A stretch of 64,000 nucleotides of DNA from Mycteria americana (Eukaryota; Chordata; Aves; Ciconiiformes; Ciconiidae). Every line of letters starts with the position of its first letter. Position 1 is the first letter of the stretch. Position numbers and translations under genes: made by a program. Of the stretch, positions 25,151 through 37,699 are shown one piece after another. The notes beneath the pieces are model-generated. The model ran no database searches and was not told the origin of the DNA. It saw only the letters and a program-made list of their open reading frames with translations. The stretch covers positions 109,602,062 through 109,666,061 of the forward strand of contig NC_134367.1 of NCBI RefSeq assembly GCF_035582795.1. Direction: 5' to 3'.

Positions 25151-28100
25151 TCAACAAGGCTGAAAAGCCGTACCCACACTTGAATCGCATCTCTTTGCAT
25201 AAATAGCTATATAAAGTGATCAAATCTTCTGTTGAACTTCCCACGAAGGCCCGTTTTCTACTCTTAGATCATTTGAAAGTGATTTAAGGATTTTTAGGAT
25301 TAGATTCATCTGTCTTCGAAAGATAAAGGACTAACTCCATTGTGTTTCAGCTGGAATATTACATGGCATCTGCAGCCTACTTCAAAGCTTACAATCGCAA
25401 GTATTCCCGTTCCATATGCTAGAAGGCAATTTGGGATTAAAATCCCAGGCAGGCTACCTAAGGCGAGTAGAAACCTATAATGAGAGACAAAGAAATCAGA
25501 AGTGCATGGGAAGCTGATGAGCAAAGCAGCAAGTGGAGACTGACAGAACTATTGCACAAATGCTTCCTCTGACAAAGAAGAATTATAGATAGCTGGAGAA
25601 CATGGCATATTCGAGGGGACAGCTCCTCAGAAGGGTAGAAGGGTAAGTTATACACAGTAGCAGCAGACACCGATTAAAACAACTTTTCTGTGCAATGTTT
25701 ATAAGGAATGGGGAATGTGGAGAAGATGCCAAGAACAGCCATATATTTTCTAGGGAAGAAAGCAGAAATACTGTCAGAAGTTGAGATCATGCCAAAAATA
25801 GTTATAAAATTTTTTATAATGTCACAAGGCTGACAAAACATCAGGGCCAGATGGGATCTGTCTCAGAAAAATCAAGCAATTAACTAAAAAAAAAAACCAA
25901 AACCATACAGCAGCATACAAATCAAAGGCGTGAGGTCCATCATGCTTCACCCTGCCAGTTTCACATGGGCAACTGAGCGAAATAAGCCCTGCCCGGCCTC
26001 AGTAAAAGGCCATGCTGAATGTGCCATAGGAAGGCAAAATTCAGGAGGATCCAGCTTCTCACAGGGAAAGAACTTCACACAGTTGCAGCCATTTTAATCC
26101 TTTACGTGCAAGGCGGCCATCTCAAAAGGCAGCACATACTTTTGGGGAACGCCGCTGTCCACAGCACTTTCTGTTGGTAGTCGAGTAAGAGGGATGCAGA
26201 CACTGTCTCTGGGACAAGAATGTTAAAAAACAGTCAGAGAGACGACAGGAGAAAAGGACCTGGTGGGTTGGAGAGGTGCTACTGCATATTGAGGCTTATG
26301 AGGGATCCAAGAACCAGGAAAAAACCCACAGCTTGACTTCCACAGTGAGGGGGTGGATACGGAATGGAGGCGCTAATTAAGGACACACAAGAACCACTCA
26401 GGAAGTTATGACTTCATTAATGATAATGACTAGATGGAGAATCATACTTAACAAATCTGTTGAGCATGGATTTTCCAGTTTAATTGGACATTAGAAATGC
26501 TCTTTTAAATGCAGTAAAATCTAATATAGAAGTCTGTTCAACAAGTAAGCACACAGGGGCAAAGGTTCTCAAGTAACTAGAGTATGGGTTTCTTAAGAGA
26601 GAATAGAAACTCCAGGTGTGTACTGGTCTTGCAGATAAAGCACTGGGGCGCTTGGGGTGAGATCATGGGATTGAATGTCCCAGTCTCTGGTGACATGACT
26701 GGGCAGTTTGCTACAACCACATCATTAATAAGTATTCCAGCTGCCTCAGCCAGCATTCCCATAGAGCCCTAGAGAATCATATGCTGGAGTGAGATTTTTG
26801 CCAGCTATTCATGACACAGAGCCCTGTGCGTGTTTCCTCAGTGTAGACCCCTAAGCCTCCTTTAGCACAGAAAGTCGCTTTGGGATGGAGAGTGCCACTG
26901 ACAACTACAATCTCTCTGAAAAAAAAAGGTCAGATTAATTTAGGCAGTTTTATTCAAGGGTGGAAAACTGCAGGCTGCCCTCTCTCCCTCAGCCCGTGAA
27001 AACAAAAAGCAGCTATGCTGTTTTCTTTCCCTGAGCTCACCATAGTCCTCTATCCAGAATCTATCTACCTGCTACACCTCTTTGCCTGGGAAACTCAGAA
27101 ATGTAATAATCTCCACTGTAAATACCCCTTTCAGGGCTTAGAGAATACTTCCTGCCTAGTCCCCACTGCACTTGACTCATCTCTCTACATTAATGTATCA
27201 GGTATACCCTTCCTATGGGCGAGAAGAACTCAAAAGGAGATCAGCACATGCAATATTAATCCCATTCCAGATTAAAAGGAATTTAAGCAGGTGTTTTTCT
27301 ATGCCAAGAAATAATTTAAAGTAATCTTCCAGCTCCAGCAGGAGAGATAGGAAAGAAGTAGATGGATCTCAGGAAGAAAACAAATATACCTTAGCAAGCA
27401 GTTGTTTAGGCTGATAGGGCATTGATAGCACAAGAACTCTTCTACAGTTAGATGAATTGCTAAAACAAATGAGGAACCAACCTCCCTCCCCACACATCCT
27501 TCCTTGAGTCCACTTACAACAGGATTATTCAGTACCTCTGCATGCTGCCAATAGCAGCTCACATTGCCTGAGAAGCAGCTTCTGTCATTATTGCCTTCTT
27601 GATTATGACAATCTTCACTTTTACATTCCCAACTCTTGCCAACATTAGTTGGGTGCATTATGCTTCAAGTGAAGCTTTGCAATTTCTTCTTTTGCTGAAC
27701 AAGCTTAAAAATACCATTTTTTTCCTATTTTAATTCCTAATAGCCATGGAGCATTGCTACAATTTGTAGCACTCTGTTGCATGTCAATGTACTATTTACA
27801 AAATGAGTGAGTACGGTCTCAGAAAATTAAGTCTCCTACTTGCTCATAAGAGAGAGAAAGACTTGGCAGCATCAGAGGAAGTTCATGCTGCAATAAGTAC
27901 TTGACAGTACATAGATAAAACTTCTCGCTTTTGAACATAACAAAAGACCTGCTGAAGCATTTGTGAACAGGCCAGTCTCCAGTGACAGGCAGCAGAGGAC
28001 ATAGGTTCTACATAGGTTTTTACACACCAAAGAGAGATTCCCCCGTAGCTCACAGGATGAGTGCTCACTGAGTCCCAACCTGACTGGAAAGCTTTAAGTC

Positions 28101-31100
28101 CACCAGGTTATGTCACTAAAACCCCTCCGTGAGATCCTTACATTTCACAGCCCATCAACGATCTCAAGAAAGCATTCCTCAGGCAAAACCCTTCACCTGT
28201 TCTCAGCAAGTCTGGTGAGGATATCTATGCCTTGGAACAGACCAGAGACTTACTGCTGTCCCACAACGCACTGGACAAAAGCCTTCAACATGGACCAGAG
28301 CCCAGGCAGCCATGGTTAAGAGAATATAAAACTTCCTGTAGTCCATGCATAAAACTCCCCATCCCACTGGAAATCCCTGAGCTAACCAGCAGTGCTTTAT
28401 GGCTTACACCTGTTCAGATGCGACCTATGTCACAGTAGCTGCTGATTTCCATCCAACTGAGACTACAAAGCTATGGGCAACTGTAGCAGAGAAACAAGGA
28501 CCGAGTAGCTCATACTTTTGGACTTCTAACTTATTTTTAAAATTGGTCCCTCCAGATAAGGGGTAGAACAGTATGAGAAAAGCATGCATTTCCACTGTAC
28601 TTGTGTTGGCAAATAGAGGATTTCATTCCTCACAGCTGTCAAATAGATGGGTACCTTTCTCCAGGATCAAAATTTATGTATGCTGGCAAATCAGCCTCTG
28701 TCGGCATCACGATTCAAGCAAATCTCAAGAAAGGGGAGCAGCATATGTTTTTCTATTTCACAGCTTTCTGAAAAGGCTGTCTTACAATATATAACATTTA
28801 ATCTTGTCTGAACCAGCTCTTATTGAGAAATAAAAAGTATTATGTAAGAGGCAAAAAATTTGATCTGAGGAGTAATTTCATTTCAGGCAGAGCATGATGG
28901 CTTTACAGTAGTTTACCGGATAGACTGATGTTGTTCTCAAGTCACAGATCATAATTTGACTCCCTCAGACATAAGCTGAGGGAAACAGTCTGTACACAAA
29001 ATGCTCCTGTCTCATTTCACACTCATACTAGAAAACATGTCCAAGAATAATGACCTCGAGGGGGTCAATCCAAGTGTACAAAGAAGGGAATCTGGTCTGT
29101 CCAAACATTGCTTTAAGTTGTAACTCAGATACCCTAAACCCACTAAGAGCTGCACAGCAATCCATTCCTGCTTACCTTTCAGAATTGCTTAATCTTTCAG
29201 GGACCTAAATTTAGAGGTGCTTCACTACACAGGCAGGATAGTTCCTTATTACATAATTTTAGTTGCCTGTTGCTGCTCATTAGTGCTCCTCTATGGAGAC
29301 TGGTATATCTCTCTCACCTGCAGTTCTGCTGTGGTTTATTTTAGGCTTCTGAACTCTGCCTAGGTCCCTCAGAGAAGGCATGATCAGAGCATGACAAATT
29401 TCATCTTACGTGGCGGTAACAGTATTCAGCTTTTAAATAATAGCCTCTGGCAGAATATACTCACCCAGGAAATCGAACACACAGATACTTGGTTCTACTT
29501 TGCATGAAATGTACTAAACCATTAAATGTTTGTCCTCCAAACAGGGAGAAGCAGAAAGGATGCCAAATGGATGAACATACCTAATATTTCCTATTGGTTC
29601 TTCCCAGTCTTAACCAGAGGAATAGATGCTTAACCTAAGCAGACTTGATCATTCCTGGAAGATCTGAGGATCTGCCTGTCCACCAACTGCAATAGGGAAC
29701 TTACATGGCTATGTTAGGTAAACTGGATTATTTTGGGTGAAGCACCTTAAATGTGATGGACCGGACTTGTGGCAGTTCTGGACTGCTGTAGATGGACCAG
29801 AATATGGCAAAAGAAATGACAAAATTGTGCCCGTCTGTTCTGTGTCCTCCTTCTGCAAACTATCACACTGTGAGGAGGATAAAAGGTTTTGAAGGAACAG
29901 GGTCTCATCTTGGCAGACAGCAAGAACCTGGCAGTGTTTGAGTGGTACTGGAAGCTATAAGACAAGGCAGAAAGAGAAAAATGGATCATCATGTGGAGAC
30001 ATTAGGACTGGTTGGACAAGGAGGTTGTGACCAGTGGGAAAGAGGGAAAAAATAAGACTATATATGTGAGGTGTAGGAATGGGCCTGGTAAACACAAACA
30101 GTTTAAAACAGCAAGCCATGGGCATTTCTAAGCACAGTAACTGATCTACTGAACCATGGTATAAGAAGATTGAATAATCCAGGATACTAAACGTCACAAG
30201 AGTTAACTCCTAGAAACTTTGTCCTGCCCACACTTATAAAAAGTGAATCCCCAGGAGCATCATATAATGCTTGTGATCAATAATTAGTTCATGCTGGAGG
30301 GTAGAAGACTGCTTAAACCAAAAAACACGATGGAAGTGCACAGGAATGCTAGATGAATAACAAAGTGGTCCACGCTATGTTGCAAGGTAGAAAGTTTCAC
30401 AGAGAAAGAGGCCGTAAAAGGGGGAAATGAGGTAACATTAAGAGAAAGGAGAAAAAGTAACTTTTCAACAGTTAAAGAGAATCTCCATAAGCTCAAATGA
30501 GGATAGAGACATTCAAGACTGTTAAAAATTAATCAGCAGCAAAGCAAATGGCCAGTGCCACAAGATCACTGCATGTGACACTGCCAGCTTTTGGTGTAAT
30601 AGCAGAAATCTATAGCCTTCCTGATGTTTTCCATAAGTACATTTGTTTCAATGACAGAAAAGATATGAGAAAAAAATACAGATAGTATGAAATGAATAGA
30701 GCAAGGACCAAACCAAGTCACTCCTTTTCTTCCCTACATATTTTGAGGTATGTTTGGAGGTGAATTAAGATCTGCCTCTAAATTTTGTCATTCAGGTCCA
30801 TTCCCACCAAAAGACTTCATGACAGGGAAGAAGAAAAGACAGACAAAGAACATTATTTCAGTGGCAGAGAATTATCAACAGGATACGATTCAGAGCAAAG
30901 GACTTGCATTTGACAAGCAGTTGGTGTTAGTGGACAAGTAGGGTAGAAATTGATTATAGTCAGGTTGCATTCTTTATCTTACATGATGCAGCTGCCTGAC
31001 ACTATTGCAGGTTTCACTGCAGGTTAATATCTTTTTTAACCTGTAACAGTCACAAGTAAATTCTAGAATGAATCTCTGAACTTTTAGAGATCGTGCTAGA

Positions 31101-34100
31101 GGTGCTGCCAAATCATTTAGACAGATGCAGACCCACAGTAAGTCTAAGCCATACTAGTCTAAGACAGCAACAGGCAACAGAACTGGAGACAGACCCAAAC
31201 CTAAAGCTGGGATGCAATCATCAAGGGATTGAGCTCCAGATTTCCATTCATATCTCACATTTCTTGGAAAACTCGGAATGTGGGAATACCGAGACCAGAG
31301 AATTTAAAGTACAAACCCTGAGCTAGCCGCTCTAGCTTAAGGTCACCTCTCTTCTCAAACTCCAAGACAATTGACATTTAACTTGCTGCTAGAAGGCATT
31401 TTCCGTAACAAGACAGTGCTAGACAAGTCTGACTTGCTTATGTGGGAGAAGCCCTCATGGCTGGCACTGGACTTCAAAAGTGAAACACAGTAGGGAAGAA
31501 CCATGTGCCTTTCAGTATCATTGCATATTTAACTGATGCCGTTTTGTTTGGGCTCCTTACACAAGGAGTTGCAGCCATTGTGACTGGGGTATCCACTCTA
31601 CTTTCAGGGCAAGCGTGCATAACTCAGAACAGGGAAAAGAAGAAAAAAAGGTTGTGCTTGCAGAATTGCTTTGGGCCACTCCAGTATGTCTACCATGTTT
31701 CTCTAGTGCCTGTCCTCTTTCCTCACCTATCATGTCATTGTTATGACAGGGACAGATTTTCCCAACTATCTTTTCCCAGCTTTTACATTGGGAGGATTTA
31801 CTGACTGTGGATTTTCTCTCCGAGCTATACAGTTCACATTGGGCGAGGTTAGGGGATGTTACAGAGCCTGGCACAGACACGTGGGGTCGATGTATAACAG
31901 TCCAAAGCTGTTTGGAGGAAGAACGACTGCATGAACACTATGTGCTGGGAAGAAAGGAAAACAGCTACATGCATTAAAACATGAGGACTGTCAGTGATGA
32001 GATCCTCATGCTTCCTAGAAATGACTGCAACTGGTCGCACACAGGCTGTAAAGATGAAGGGATTGTTTAACTGAAGCCTGGAAAGGAAGGCAGGAGCCAG
32101 GGGAAGAGATTTGTGCTGGAGTCCAAAGCATTTCTTGGTGATCTTGCTAGCATCACATATTCCCAAGACATAGCAGGACACAGCTGCAAATGCCACCATT
32201 AAAAGTCATAGGCTAACAGAAATTTTTGGAAAGAATACGATTTCCTGTTATTTTGACAAACTCATGTAACAGAAGATGAATTAATAAATATGAGGCTACT
32301 GTTGCTCCCACTGGAATCAGTGCAGGATTTGCACCAGATCGGGCACAAAGAATCCACTTCAGCTTTTTTTAATGTCCCTCTGAAGTCTGTAACAAAACTA
32401 GTCTGGAACCTTGTGTGTGCAGGATAGACCCATGTACTATGTCAGCAATAAGTGTAGCTCTCATTTGCACCAGGAAGAGCCCACTGAGTCGAACCCAGTC
32501 TCATGTGACTGTCTGACATCTGTCAGATGGAAACAAGTTATGAGGTCTCAGTGCCATGACAGTCCCATCAGAACAGAGTCTACACGTGCCACAAGTGGTA
32601 CTTAATGAATAAACCGTTCCTCTGCGCAGAGGTATGTTTGTCTCTGTGAAGAAACAGGGCTCCCCAGCCCCAATTTCAGCTGATACGATGGATTTGTTAA
32701 TGACAGTATCACATCTGTGATCCAATAACTCTAATCTCCTGCACATGAATGGAATTAATGGATCTTTTTTGTTAGGAGAAAGCTGGACTCCAGTCACAAT
32801 ACGTGGAGCAATGCTGAATTTACAGTGGTGTACGGGAGTGCAGACTGCAGGGCTCCTCCTGCCCCCAGGGCATTGTTAGCGAGCAGTAGCTCTGCTTGGC
32901 TCCTTATTGTCTTTGTTAATAACACTTCTAATTTGATTTGTGTTTGGGTCTATTTTTGTATCTCTCTTAACATGCTTGTATGATACTTAAGAAGACTGCT
33001 TTGGAAAGGATCCAAGCTCAGGAGTGGGGTGTATTTCAAAGAGATGGACCCCTGGTTACTGTAGGTATGTCATTGGTATTCAATTTGCAGGTTTTCTCCC
33101 TTTCCAAAGTCAGGGGCAAACTGCGGTGTGCCCAGTCCTCAGAACACTGTAACAGAGAAGCGCCATCCTTTCATTTTGCAGGATCTCTAATTCTCCATTG
33201 ACTGTGTAAGAACAACTTAAATACTAGTACAAGCAGGGAAAGAAGAAAAAGTTATTCTACAACAGCAGGGTAAACTCATACAACCAGCTGATCTTGAAGT
33301 TCCCTTTGGCCTGACAGCACTTCCCTTACATTTTTAGTGTATAACTAAAAATGCCCCTACCTGCAAAGTGTTTGAAATACAGCTTGTTTATCCACTATAG
33401 AAACCCAGCAAAGGGAAAATCTCCCATTATAAAAATCTGGTATCACAGCTCCTTGAAAGTCAGCTAGTGACCGTAACATAAATGCCTTCTCCTGCTCTCA
33501 GCTAGCTTAGCCTCCTCTGACTGAGAATTTGGTGGCCGTGAGCCACATGTTGGAATCCTCCAGGCCTGACTCATAAAACTCTCAGGATACTGATCAAAGC
33601 TCCAGCATATACTTCCCACAGCAACGTCCACATGCAGTATAACTAACCACAAAGGCTTCACAATAAGACCACCAGCTTCTGTCAATCAGAAGGTCCAGCT
33701 TAAGTCTTGACAGCACTAGACAAGGCTATTTCATAAACAGGTTCTCTCTTCATGCTTGCTTATCGAGGAACTGGCAACTATAGGTACTCTTTTCAAGACT
33801 AGAGGAAGCCAGAGGCCAGACTTACTTGGTTTTAAGAACTACAACAGTGTGGAAGGCCCACCTATCTGCAGGAGGTCCTGCAGTCTTGTTGCCACCAGGG
33901 CCAACTACAATACCTTAATCTCCTGGATGTCTGGTGGAAGAGTAAGCATCTCAACTTCTTAAGGCTACTAAGTGTCTGCCCTTGATGCACAGCTTGCAGT
34001 GCTTGTCTTCGGTTTTACAGTGCTTACCTCCTGCAGCACTAGTATGGAGAGAAGTCTGGAGAAGGCTTGGGGAGGATGCGTCCCCAGTCCTGTGTGTCAA

Positions 34101-36169
34101 TACATTGGTGCTACAGTGGTGTGCCAGGGGAGTTCTGCAGTCTGAAACACCACTTTGAATTCAGGCTTGGTTTTCATTTTTTTTTTTATTTTGTTTTTAA
34201 CCATTTTTTGTGTCTCAACTGCAGACGAATAATGTTATGTATATCAGTTCTGTGAGCTGTTTTCATGCCGAGAAGCGAAATGAATATTTCAAAGATCAAA
34301 TCTGAAGAAATCTTAGTATTCTTAATACTCACAAATATTACTGCTTTTTATAAATAATAACCTTTTTTTAATAAAAAAAAAAATTCAGCCGTGGGTCACT
34401 TTTTTTTTACCTAGGTCCCAGCATACTTTTTTGTTAACGACTGTCTTTCCTCATTTAAGCTCTCCAGCACATAGAACCTTGTCTCCCGAGTAATGGTAAA
34501 GCATGCAGCACACGGGTACGAGATGGTTTGCATGGTTATCACGCACCACTTGAGGAGAGTGGAACAATCACAGCAGAGTAATGTTGCCACCAATTCACTT
34601 GTTTAAAAAAGCTTGGAAATGTCACAACTTGTTACACGATGGTATCTTTAATATACTCTGAGTCAGTCATAACTTTTGCCTTAGGCGCCTGAGAACTTCC
34701 ATGAACACTGGCAGCGCAGAATTAATGACGCAGTTCAGTCTAGAAGTGGCTGCATTTTAATAGCGGGTAGAGTAAGCCTTACATATTGCCAACTAATCTT
34801 AAAGAAGTAAATGAATTAACTCACATTTGTCAAATGTTTTGAGATCTTCTAAGGAAATATTCCATAAAAGCACAACCTGTTATTAAGTATTTCTGACAAA
34901 ATATTGTTTTAATTAATCTTTGTCTTTGATTTTCTATTTGGGCTATTCTCAAAATGGCCTTTTGCTTGCTTTTAGTGTAGGTAATGTGGGCTCACCCACA
35001 CGTGATTTCCAGAACCTTTCTCAGTTCTTCATGTAGTTGACTCTATAGAGAATTATATCACTGTAAGTTATTGATAGTGTTCTAACTGTGGATTCTGCTT
35101 TGTACAGGCTCTAATTAGTCAATATTCGTACCATAAAGATTTCTCATCTGACTGTAGTCTGATCAGCCAGCAGAGAAAGACAGAATTCATGTCAGTTACA
35201 TCAGACCTTTCCAAGAGAAAGGTGCAGCCCTCCAATAGCTTTGTGTCTAGGGGATATAATAGGCTGTCATGAACTATTTTGATAGAAATAAATGTCACCA
35301 TAAGAAAAAAAAAAAGCCCAGCCAGGTTGGCTAATATGCTCCAGAAACACATCTAAATTGTGTGTTTAATCAAAAAGAAGTCAGAAGATTTTTTGGATGA
35401 AAGGCACTCAGAAGATAAGCAAAGAAAACCTGTTGTTAAAAATAAGAGATTTTACATGGCATGTCTATGTTTTTATGGTTCAGAACCCAGCAATTAGAAA
35501 AATAAAAATATAATCTAGGAACAGGATTCTGCATCTGTGTCATTCAGTTTACCTAACTTTTTCATTGTACTAATTTGTACTGAAATCCATTAAACTGTTG
35601 AATCATGTATTTGTCAGGTGGCATTCCAGTGGCATATATAAAGTACTTCAAGATTTTCTGTTGGGGCCTAAATTCCTATTGCAGGAATTCCTCAGCAAAA
35701 ATACAGCTTGGAAATGCACAGTAAGACACAGGCTACCCTCTATCTCTTATGCAAAAATCCTGTATGTGTGTCACACTTACATTTCATATCAGTATTAATG
35801 CCTTTAATATTTTTCCTGTTTTCTCTGCTGAACCCTATCTGCAATGAGCAGCCTCGTCATCATTTTTAACTACAGACACATTCAAGTCCCATTACCATTT
35901 CGTCCATTAAACTGTGTACTGAACACTAATTACCAGCCCTACAAAAGGACATTTCATCTAGTGGTACCGATGTGAACGGAGATACATCTTCACACTGTCC
36001 CAAACTGCGATTAGTTTTTCAGGGGCATATTTTCCTTTTCTCTGCCTTCTAATTCTCGTGGCTCTCCTCCCTTTTCCTCCTCTTCCCCCTTACAGCAGGG
36101 TTTGTCAAACAATAAATGAGCGTGGGTTTAATTTACACCTTTTCTTACACCTTCGGAGCGCAGCTATTT
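25151..36169. other. Intergenic AT-rich sequence upstream of the STUM CpG island, no gene recognised
   Basis: No convincing exon, RNA gene or intact transposon was seen. A weak CR1-tail-like string near 33292 was considered and not accepted. A-rich and T-rich runs occur at about 34.17-34.41 kb. Distal regulatory elements of STUM could lie here but cannot be identified without cross-species alignment. Confidence 0.55.
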
Positions 36170-36612
36170 TTAAAACCGCACGGGGCATTATTTTTCACCG
36201 CTTCTACGCGCTCTCATACTGAAACGGCTTTTCCCCTTCCCAAAGATTAAACTGAACGGCTCCCTGCTCTCTCCCCACTTCCCGGGCGGGTCTGGGCGAG
36301 CAACAGCCCGGCGAGGGGTGCGCGCCTCAACGCGCCCGCGATGGAGCCGGGCTCGGGAAGCGGTCCGGCAGGCAGCCCGGACACAGCCCAGCCCGCTTTC
36401 CCCGCCGCTTACCGCCGTCGCCCCGCCGATTTCGGACGACTTGGCCAAATTCGGTGTCGGCACACAGGCCGGCGGGCCCGGGGCGGAGAGGGGGCTGCGT
36501 GAGGGGCCGGGCGCGCAGGCAGCCCTGACAGAAGGAAGGGGCGCGAGGCGGCGGGGGGGAGGCAGCGCCGCCGTTGGCTCAAACCGCCTCGGGCGCGCGG
36601 GGGCGTTTCTAA

Positions 36613-36879
36613 CCGACGCCGCTGGTGGCGGACGGCGGGGTAAGCGAGGCGGGAGGCCCGAGAGCCGGCGGAGGGAGAGGGGGGACGCGGAGGGAGCGGC
36701 GCCAGCGGGGCGGGAACGGCGGCGGGAGCCCGCGAGGGGCGGGGGGAGGGGAGGGGTCCGCGCGGGGGGCACCCAGGCGCGCGCGCGCAGGCGGGGCCGC
36801 GCGGCGGCGGCGGGAGCGCGCGCGGCGGCAGCTGGGAGCCCGCCGGGGCACCGCTACCCTCGGCCGCGCCGCGCCGGCC
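36613..36879 (+). promoter_or_regulatory. Probable STUM core promoter and 5' UTR with Sp1-type GC boxes
   Basis: The 270 bases before the STUM ATG contain a consensus GC box (GGGGCGGGG, 36736-36744), a second GC-box-like GGCGGGGCC near 36790, and an alternating GC run at about 36777-36789 that could adopt Z-DNA. No TATA box is visible, so dispersed initiation is likely. The transcription start cannot be fixed from sequence alone. The region stays open in the STUM frame from 36613 but contains no in-frame ATG. Confidence 0.55.
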
Positions 36880-37066
36880 ATGGATCCCTTCCCCAAAGAC
36901 GGCGAGAGCGCGGCGGCCGGGGAGCCCAGCCGGGGCGCTGCCCCCTCCAGCGGGGTGGTGGTGCAGGTCCGGGAGAAGAAGGGCCCCCTGCGCGCCGCCA
37001 TCCCCTACATGCCGTTCCCCGTGGCTGTCATCTGCCTCTTCCTCAACACCTTCGTGCCGGGGCTGG
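36880..37066 (+). CDS. STUM: STUM coding exon 1 (partial gene; first 62 residues)
   Basis: This is the first coding exon of the vertebrate homologue of Drosophila stum, a small membrane protein (Pfam Spec3/Stum family) needed for mechanical sensing in fly proprioceptive neurons; its vertebrate role is poorly defined. The translation starts [10 protein letters not shown], has an Ala/Gly/Ser-rich linker, then [20 protein letters not shown] and a hydrophobic stretch at about residues 45-60 ([16 protein letters not shown]), the start of the first membrane segment. I recognise this as nearly identical to human STUM exon 1 after the variable N-terminus. The start ATG has a strong Kozak context (GCCGGCCATGG). 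An in-frame TAA lies upstream at 36610 with no ATG between, so this is the only AUG start. Coding ends CTG-G followed by GTAAGG, a good donor leaving a phase-1 intron. The family protein is about 140 residues, so less than half is here. Identity is confident; the remaining exons were not found in the window. Confidence 0.95.
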
Positions 37067-37699
37067 GTAAGGAGCTCCGCAGCCCCGGGCGCGGCGGGAG
37101 GGCGGCCGCCGCCGTGCAGCCGGGACGGGGGTTCCGCGCGCGGGGCTGCGGGACGAGCGGCCGCCGGCGGCGGGGCGCGCTCCCCCCACCTGTCGCTACT
37201 TTCCCCGGGCCGGCGCGCCTCCGTGCGGGGCCGACCGGGGAGCCGGACCCCGCCGCGGCGGCAACTTTCCCCGACGGCGCCGCAGGAAGGGAGGCGGGGA
37301 GGGAGGGAGGCTGCCGCTGCGCCCCGGCGGAAAGTTTTGCGGCGGGGGCCCGGGCGGTGCCTCAGCGGGGAGGCGCCCCGCGGGGTCCCCGGGGGAGCGG
37401 CCTGGCGGAGAGCCGTTGGGCCGACGGCCACCCGTCCCTCGGGGCAGCGGCCGCGGGCGGCGCGGACTCCGCCGCGGCCGTCGTGCTTCTTGGGAGAAGC
37501 AGCGAGGGGCATGTCGCGGCGGGATGGCGGGTTTTCCTCGGACAGCGGGCAGGGACCGGTGCCCGGGGCACCCACCCGCCCGGCGGGGCTTCGCTGTGTG
37601 ACTCAGCGATGCAGAGGCCGGTGTCCGGCCTCGGGGGCTGAGCATCCCCGCGCTTTCCGACCCTGCCGTTCTCTTCAGGCGGGACACGGGCCGACGCTG

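Larger units (their letters stand above)
36170..37690. promoter_or_regulatory. CpG island spanning the STUM promoter, 5' UTR, exon 1 and start of intron 1
   Basis: Base composition jumps abruptly from AT-rich flanks to very GC-rich DNA dense in CG dinucleotides, then returns to AT-rich sequence after about 37.7 kb. The island brackets the STUM start codon, as expected of a TATA-less vertebrate promoter. Exact edges are estimated by eye. Confidence 0.9.

Noticed and set aside
33283..33345. Possible CR1 sense-strand tail (TGATCTTGAAGTTCCCTTT)
   Set aside because: Only about 20 bases resemble the CR1 end and no upstream CR1 sequence or terminal octamer repeat is visible.
36188..36772. 194-codon minus-strand frame in the CpG island
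   Set aside because: Same compositional artefact; no domain. A divergent non-coding transcript is possible but nothing in the sequence shows it.
36409..37575. 388-codon open frame on the minus strand across the CpG island
   Set aside because: It overlaps STUM exon 1 antisense and is Pro/Arg/Ala-rich low complexity, as expected of stop-poor GC-rich DNA.
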